A DNA stretch of 5,017 bases from Planctomycetota bacterium (GTDB lineage: Bacteria; Planctomycetota; SZUA-567), in assembly GCA_020860865.1 (NCBI GenBank), contig JAJBTL010000070.1, positions 1,751-6,767 of the forward strand, given 5' to 3'. The position numbers and the translations under genes were made by a program. Numbering within the stretch: the stretch's first letter is position 1; the number at the start of each line of letters is the position of its first letter. This document shows positions 1-2,393 of the stretch, in pieces. A model generated the notes under the pieces. The model was not told the origin of the DNA, did not search any database, and worked only from the letters and a program-made list of their open reading frames with translations.

Positions 1-323
1 CCGCCCGCGACGGCTATCTGGCTGCGGCCAATTACCTCACCAGCCGCACGGGGGAGGACGCAGTGGCGGAGATCAAGCGGTCGGGGCTGATGGGGCGCGG
101 CGGCGCCGGCTTCCCGGCGGGAAATGGCTATCTTCCTCGGCAGGCGGAGGCGGCCGTCTTTGTCGCGGGCAAGGCGGCAGGCGGTTTTGAGTTCGGCCGG
201 CGTGAAATTTCGGGCGCCGCGGCGCGCGTTCATGAGGGATAATCCGAGATAGACCGCGTCGGCACCGGCGTCAATGGCCGCCTCGAGGCAAGGCAGGTCG
301 CCGGCTGGCGCTAGGAGCTCCAT
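1..323 (-). CDS. Peptidase U32 family protein, N-terminal part only (disrupted after ~55 residues)
   Basis: Reading leftward from ATG at 323-321 the protein begins MELLAPAGDLPCLEAAIDAG and continues ADAVYLGLSLMNARRGARNF, TPAELKTACRLA. This is the characteristic N-terminus of U32 proteins (E/LLAPAG, then a GADAVYLG strand and an N-A-R-x-x-x-x-NF stretch). Members include the TrhP/YegQ, RlhA/YdcP and UbiU-type proteins that mostly act in RNA hydroxylation or cofactor-dependent modification, as well as collagenase-annotated homologues. The start is supported by AAGGA (plus bases 332-336) eight bases upstream. Family likeness holds to about residue 55 (plus base ~159). Beyond that the frame stays open to the left edge but reads DGRLRLPRKIAIS and then the reverse complement of the NuoF-like fragment, instead of the expected beta strand ending in a V-N-T/I motif. 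The conserved catalytic/cysteine region is absent. The gene lies 106 bases downstream of def and may be cotranscribed with it. Which U32 subgroup it belongs to cannot be told. Confidence 0.8.
   Translation of the reverse strand, partial: MELLAPAGDLPCLEAAIDAGADAVYLGLSLMNARRGARNFTPAELKTACRLARDKDGRLRLPRKIAISRREAGAAAPHQPRPLDLRHCVLPRAAGEVIGRSQIAVAG
3..242 (+). pseudogene. Internal fragment of a NuoF/HndC-type NADH-binding flavoprotein, broken after about 40 residues
   Basis: The plus frame starting at base 3 is open from the left edge and ends in TAA at 240-242. Its first 40 residues (bases 3-122) read ARDGYLAAANYL..., then EIKRSGLMGRGGAGFPAG. The glycine-rich GRGGAGFP segment is the hallmark of the FMN/NADH-binding subunit of complex I (NuoF) and of NAD-linked hydrogenases or formate dehydrogenases (HndC/HoxF type), where it is normally followed by G-x-K-W and the FMN-binding region. 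Here the frame continues as NGYLPRQAEAAV..., which no longer looks like the family, and stops. An AAATGG (K-W) lies at 122-127 in another frame, possibly a remnant of the expected K-W or chance. The remaining 120 bases overlap the antisense U32 gene start. This is therefore only a fragment: the upstream part lies outside the window and the downstream part is missing. NuoF versus hydrogenase subunit cannot be decided. Confidence 0.7.
120..160. other. Probable junction between two unrelated, oppositely oriented gene fragments
   Basis: To the left of about 122 the plus strand carries good NuoF-like coding sequence. To the right of about 160 the minus strand carries good U32 coding sequence. Neither protein remains family-like across this interval. 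No insertion-sequence ends, target duplication or long repeat is visible here. A join of two distant loci, either in the genome or in the assembly, is the simplest reading. Confidence 0.6.
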
Positions 324-376
324 GCAGTGATTCCTTCCCGGTAACAGACGCGCGGTGCTCTGCGCCGTGATATCAT

Positions 377-407
377 GGCACCGTATTCGCCCGTGTGCGG
401 GCGTGCC
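377..407 (-). terminator. Stem-loop between def and the U32 gene (weak terminator or processing hairpin)
   Basis: CGCCCG (388-393) and CGGGCG (398-403) form a perfect 6-bp stem with a 4-base loop. The flanking GGCA (377-380) and TGCC (404-407) can extend it across a 7-base bulge. It sits 23 bases past the def stop codon in the def direction of transcription. No T-run follows on the minus strand, so intrinsic termination is doubtful. It could instead be an mRNA 3'-end stabilising hairpin. Confidence 0.3.
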
Positions 408-429
408 GGTTGCGTACCCCGTTTACACT

Positions 430-948
430 TTAGCCGTGCAATTCGGCCCAGTTTTCTTCGAGTTCTTCCAGTTCCGCCTTGAGGGACAGTTTGTCCGACG
501 GGCCCGCCTTGTCGACAAAAAGGAAGCCGTCCAGGTGATCGAGTTCGTGCTGGACCGCCCGGGCGGATATGCCTTCGGCCTGGTATTCGACAATTTCGCC
601 GTCCAGGTTCTGCGCTTCGCAGACAACCTTGGGGCTGCGTTTTATCCGCGTCCGGAGGCCGGGAAAACTGAGGCAGCCCTCTTCCGCCAGTTCCTTCCGG
701 CCGGATCGTTTGGTGATGACGGGATTGATGAGGACGCGCGGATCGCCGTTTTCCACGTCGAAATCGACAACCACCATGCGGATACTTTCGCCGACCTGCG
801 GCGAGGCGAGGCCGACGCCGCTGGCGTCCTCCATCGTCTCGACCATGTCGGCGGCGAGGCGGCGCAGTTTGTCGTCGATGACGGTGACCGGCTTGGCGGG
901 TTCTCTCAGGGCAGGGTCCGGGTATTTACGAATGGGAAGTACTGCCAC
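430..948 (-). CDS. def: Peptide deformylase
   Basis: This 172-residue metalloenzyme removes the formyl group from the N-terminal methionine of nascent proteins at the ribosome. All three family motifs are visible: motif 1 GVGLASPQ (residues 44-51, with Ser49 where Ala is most usual), motif 2 EGCLS (90-94, Cys92 a metal ligand) and motif 3 QHELDHLDG (133-141, His134 and His138 metal ligands, Glu135 catalytic). The N-terminus MAVLPIRKYPDPALREPA is typical, and the length fits bacterial deformylases (about 165-190). The start chosen is GTG at 948-946, because family similarity begins there and GGAG lies eight bases upstream. An upstream in-frame ATG at 1068 would add 40 residues unlike the family, encoded by the structured leader. 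The C-terminus (150-172) is acidic and lysine-rich (KAELEELEENWAE), probably helical. fmt, a common def neighbour, is not present; a U32 gene follows instead. Confidence 0.97.
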   Translation of the reverse strand: MAVLPIRKYPDPALREPAKPVTVIDDKLRRLAADMVETMEDASGVGLASPQVGESIRMVVVDFDVENGDPRVLINPVITKRSGRKELAEEGCLSFPGLRTRIKRSPKVVCEAQNLDGEIVEYQAEGISARAVQHELDHLDGFLFVDKAGPSDKLSLKAELEELEENWAELHG

Positions 949-956
949 GGTCTTGG

Positions 957-960
957 CTCC
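957..960 (-). promoter_or_regulatory. Ribosome binding site deciding the GTG start of def
   Basis: The minus strand reads GGAG, then eight bases, then GTG (948-946). No comparable purine-rich site precedes the upstream in-frame ATG at 1068, so this site supports the shorter 172-residue deformylase. Confidence 0.7.
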
Positions 961-972
961 AACTTGACAAAA

Positions 973-997
973 ATCCCCGGGCGTTGCCGTAGGGGAT
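973..997 (-). promoter_or_regulatory. Hairpin in the def leader, 25 bases before the start codon
   Basis: ATCCCC (973-978) and GGGGAT (992-997) form a 6-bp stem with a 13-base loop. On the minus strand the stem is followed directly by TTTTGTC and then the def ribosome site. It resembles a weak terminator or attenuator, or a structure that could influence access to the GGAG site. On the plus strand no U-tract follows. Function is inference only. Confidence 0.35.
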
Positions 998-1004
998 AGA
1001 GGTT

Positions 1005-1035
1005 TTAAAAGAATGATTCTCAGAAATAAAAAAGA
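1005..1035 (-). promoter_or_regulatory. AT-rich segment that may hold a proximal def promoter
   Basis: If the hairpin at 1028-1074 terminates transcription, def needs a start site to its left. The AT-rich segment offers a poor match: TTATTT (about 1025-1030), 16 bases, then TAAAAC on the minus strand. The -35 match is only two of six, so this is a low-confidence placement based mainly on position and composition. Confidence 0.2.
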
Positions 1036-1074
1036 GGCCGTCATACCGCCGTTCCGACGCCATGACATCCGGCC
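1028..1074 (-). terminator. Terminator-like hairpin with U-tract reading on the minus strand, with no gene upstream of it
   Basis: GGCC (1036-1039) plus GTCAT (1040-1044) pair with ATGAC (1062-1066) and GGCC (1071-1074), with a 4-base bulge (1067-1070). A further CGT/ACG pairing (1050-1052 with 1057-1059) closes the loop. On the minus strand the 3' arm runs into TC and then TTTTTTATTT (1024-1033), the usual form of a Rho-independent terminator. On the plus strand an A-run follows at once, though ATTTTT comes at 1082-1087, so weak plus activity cannot be excluded. There is no minus-strand gene to the right, so it would end an unannotated transcript or act as an attenuator in the def leader. 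Confidence 0.5.
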
Positions 1075-1167
1075 AAAAAACGATTTTTCACACCTGTGTA
1101 CTGTCCCGGCGCCTCACGGCGCCTTCGGCGGCCATGGACAGTCCGGTCGAGGCCCGAAAGTGGGTTT
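1030..1167 (-). ncRNA. Candidate small RNA or def leader transcript (about 140 nt)
   Basis: The inference rests on three aligned signals on the minus strand: a TATAGT -10-like box (1173-1178), the strong stem-loop at 1100-1142, and the terminator-like hairpin at 1028-1074. A transcript starting near 1167 and ending near 1030 would be about 138 nt with two stable hairpins. I compared it by eye with RNase P RNA, the SRP RNA conserved core, tmRNA, 6S RNA and common riboswitch cores and did not see their signature motifs. It may equally be the distal part of a long def 5' leader with attenuation. Confidence 0.25.
1100..1142. repeat. Strong nested stem-loop
   Basis: ACTGTCC (1100-1106) and GGACAGT (1136-1142) form a perfect 7-bp outer stem. 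Inside, GGCGCC (1108-1113), TCAC loop and GGCGCC (1118-1123) form a 6-bp hairpin with a tetraloop; GCC-TTC-GGC (1121-1129) offers an alternative. The structure forms on either strand. No U-tract follows closely on the plus strand, which argues against a simple plus terminator. It lies inside the proposed minus-strand transcript. Confidence 0.55.
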
Positions 1168-1172
1168 ATGGT

Positions 1173-1201
1173 ACTATAACGAAATCCTCCCGGACAGGGA
1201 A
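1173..1201 (-). promoter_or_regulatory. Possible minus-strand promoter (TTCCCT - 17 - TATAGT)
   Basis: On the minus strand TATAGT (plus 1173-1178) matches the sigma-70 -10 consensus at five of six positions and lies 17 bases from TTCCCT (1196-1201), which matches the -35 consensus at only three of six. It would drive leftward transcription toward def and the proposed small RNA. Confidence 0.3.
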
Positions 1202-1220
1202 ACAAAATTCCCGGCCGGGC

Positions 1221-1249
1221 TGGAAACGGCTGCGGGAAACCTGTATACT
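1221..1249 (+). promoter_or_regulatory. Probable promoter of the 116-aa/TPR operon (TGGAAA - 17 - TATACT)
   Basis: TGGAAA (1221-1226) and TATACT (1244-1249) are separated by the ideal 17 bases, with four of six and five of six consensus matches. The start of transcription would fall near 1256, giving a leader of about 90 bases before the ATG at 1345. The palindrome CCCGGCCGGG (1210-1219) abuts the -35 box and could be an operator, but that is speculation. Confidence 0.45.
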
Positions 1250-1331
1250 TGCCCGGAACTGCAATATAGATTATCGTTACACACCGTCCATGCCGGCAGG
1301 ACCCGGCCGAACGGGCTATCACGGTTGACTT

Positions 1332-1337
1332 GGGGGA
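1332..1337 (+). promoter_or_regulatory. Ribosome binding site deciding the ATG at 1345
   Basis: GGGGGA lies seven bases before ATG 1345-1347. An in-frame TTG at 1330-1332 overlaps this site and would add five residues; having the site serve the ATG is far more plausible. Confidence 0.65.
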
Positions 1338-1344
1338 TCAGCGT

Positions 1345-1695
1345 ATGAGCAGCATCAAGGTTACCGACAAGGGCGGCGGCAAGTACGAGGCGGTTATCGA
1401 ATTCAGCTACGGCGAATGTGAGCGGCTGCCGTTCAACATTCTCCGCCGCATCCGCTCCCGGATCCGGACAGTGCCGGGCGCCGGCATCACCGCCACCGCG
1501 TCATTTAATATCCGCATTCCAGCCGAATCCAACGCGTTCCTGGAAATGCTCGATCTCTTTGGTGAGGACGGTTCGTTCCCGCACGGATCCGCCGCCGACG
1601 CGGAAGCGCTCCACCGCGACGCGGCCGCCCGGGACCAGGAAATTTTCGACGACGATGACGACATGGAAATCGAAGGCACGCTGAACGACATGTAA
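1345..1695 (+). CDS. Unrecognised 116-residue protein with acidic C-terminal tail
   Basis: I do not recognise the family. The frame is well supported by a strong ribosome site, codon use like its neighbours and tight linkage to the next gene (42 bases). The N-terminal half looks like beta strands (KYEAVIEFSY at residues 13-22, ITATASFNIRIP at 48-59) around a short basic helix RRIRSRIR (34-41). A middle amphipathic segment is NAFLEMLDLFGEDGSF (63-78). The C-terminus is strongly acidic, with five consecutive Asp in EIFDDDDDMEIEG (99-111). There is no signal peptide, membrane segment or cysteine pair (the only Cys is at 25), so it is probably a soluble cytoplasmic protein. The basic patch plus acidic tail would suit a protein-protein or nucleic-acid-binding role, but no function should be assigned. 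It is the likely first gene of an operon with the TPR protein. Confidence 0.75.
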   Translation: MSSIKVTDKGGGKYEAVIEFSYGECERLPFNILRRIRSRIRTVPGAGITATASFNIRIPAESNAFLEMLDLFGEDGSFPHGSAADAEALHRDAAARDQEIFDDDDDMEIEGTLNDM

Positions 1696-1737
1696 GGCAT
1701 CAGCGCGTCTCCGCCATCGCGTCATGCCGAGGACAGT

Positions 1738-2166
1738 ATGGAATCAATCTACCCCCCGGGCGGCCCGCAGGATGCGGTCCGGTACAGCACAGTGAAAAAG
1801 GAAGACCGCGAATACCTGGCCTTTTGCCTTGAATTCTGCGCCATAGTTCTCCGGCAGCGCCCGAACCATCTCGAGGCATTGGAACTGGCCGCCAACCAGT
1901 TCACCGCCCTTGGCTATTACCAGGACGGGCTGAAGATGGACGAGCGCCTGGTGAAGCTGCGGCCGCGCGATCCGAACATCCTGTACAATTTCGCGTGCAG
2001 CCTCGCCCTCACCGGCCGGAGGGACGACGCCATCCTCGCCCTCGTCCACGCCGTCAACGCCGGCTACAACGACTACCGGCACATGCAGGCGGACAAGGAC
2101 CTCGGCGCCATCCGGCACGATCCTCGGTTTATCGAGCTCCTGTTCATGATGGGAAAACGGGCCTGA
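1738..2166 (+). CDS. Small tetratricopeptide-repeat protein (TPR end-of-group type)
   Basis: This 142-residue protein is built of helix pairs of the TPR type. One repeat spans about 44-76 (HLEALELAANQFTALGYYQD, followed by KMDERLVKLRPRDP). A second spans 79-110 (PNILYNFACSLALTGRRDDA, followed by ILALVHAVNAGY). The end-of-group tail at 111-135 contains DKDLGAIRHDPRFIELL, a pattern common where a TPR array closes with '-DPDLDPLRDDPRF-'. The first 25 residues are a non-repeat extension. No signal peptide or membrane helix is visible. Such domains bind protein partners; the partner is unknown, the gene next door being one candidate. ATG 1738 is preceded by GAGGA (1729-1733) with a short 4-base spacing. 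It follows the 116-aa gene by 42 bases and is probably cotranscribed. Specific function is not inferable. Confidence 0.9.
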   Translation: MESIYPPGGPQDAVRYSTVKKEDREYLAFCLEFCAIVLRQRPNHLEALELAANQFTALGYYQDGLKMDERLVKLRPRDPNILYNFACSLALTGRRDDAILALVHAVNAGYNDYRHMQADKDLGAIRHDPRFIELLFMMGKRA

Positions 2167-2236
2167 CCGGTCGCTCTTGCCGCCGCCGTCCGGCCAAATG
2201 CTTCGCCCGGTTTTACCGCACCGCCGGCCATCATTC

Positions 2237-2264
2237 TTGACGCTCTATCAACCGTGCGTATACT
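2237..2264 (+). promoter_or_regulatory. Probable alaS promoter (TTGACG - 16 - TATACT)
   Basis: TTGACG (2237-2242) matches five of six -35 bases and TATACT (2259-2264) five of six -10 bases, 16 bases apart. Transcription would begin near 2271, leaving a leader of about 120 bases before alaS. This is the best promoter match in the window and lies in the only sizeable gap (2167-2393) between the TPR gene and alaS. Confidence 0.6.
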
Positions 2265-2331
2265 TGTTTACCTTCTCCCGACCGCCCCGGCCGACGCTGC
2301 GGCGGACGTTTTATATGAACAGATTTACCAG

Positions 2332-2354
2332 GCGCGGTGACTTCCATGCCGCGC
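2332..2354 (+). promoter_or_regulatory. Perfect GC hairpin in the alaS leader
   Basis: GCGCGG (2332-2337) pairs with CCGCGC (2349-2354) around an 11-base loop that contains an upstream ATG (2346-2348) in frame with alaS. The stem ends 39 bases before the chosen start at 2394. No T-box (AGGGTGG-type) core was seen. It might modulate translation or bind a regulator; E. coli AlaRS is known to repress its own gene through a promoter palindrome, but this hairpin is downstream of the promoter, so the analogy is loose. Confidence 0.35.
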
Positions 2355-2393
2355 AAAACGACGCCGCCTCTGGCGCGAAAGGTCACGATTACC

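Larger units (their letters stand above)
949..1344. other. Divergent intergenic region, structured, no convincing protein gene
   Basis: This 396-base gap separates def (minus) from the plus-strand operon. It is locally more AT-rich (about 1003-1035 and 1075-1090) than the flanking genes. It contains several inverted repeats, one terminator-like element and candidate promoters on both strands, listed separately. The open frames that cross it (1013-1348, 1062-1328 on plus, 1041-1322 on minus) have no recognisable family, no good ribosome site and run through perfect hairpins, so they were not called. Further small inverted repeats are GGGAA/TTCCC (1197-1201 and 1208-1212), the 10-bp palindrome CCCGGCCGGG (1210-1219) just upstream of the plus promoter, and GCCGG/CCGGC (1292-1296 and 1303-1307) in the plus leader. 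Confidence 0.6.

Noticed and set aside
355..999. 214-residue plus-strand frame across def
   Set aside because: It is the antisense shadow of def, whose minus-strand frame has all three deformylase motifs.
964..999. TTGACA at 964-969 as a plus-strand promoter
   Set aside because: The -35 match is perfect, but no -10-like box occurs at 16-18 bases; the nearest candidate (GATAGA) is too far, and the site overlaps the def leader.
946..1068. 40-residue N-terminal extension of deformylase from ATG 1068
   Set aside because: The extra residues do not resemble any deformylase, are encoded by the terminator-like leader, and lack a ribosome site, whereas the GTG at 948 has GGAG at proper spacing.
1013..1348. 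111-residue plus frame whose TGA overlaps the ATG of the 116-aa gene (ATGA)
   Set aside because: The overlap looks like translational coupling, but there is no ribosome site at 1013, no family likeness, and it runs through the perfect stem-loops and the promoter-like region; chance is more likely.
2190..2214. Possible terminator after the TPR gene (CCGG...CCGG followed by TTTT)
   Set aside because: The stem is only four base pairs with a long loop, too weak to call.
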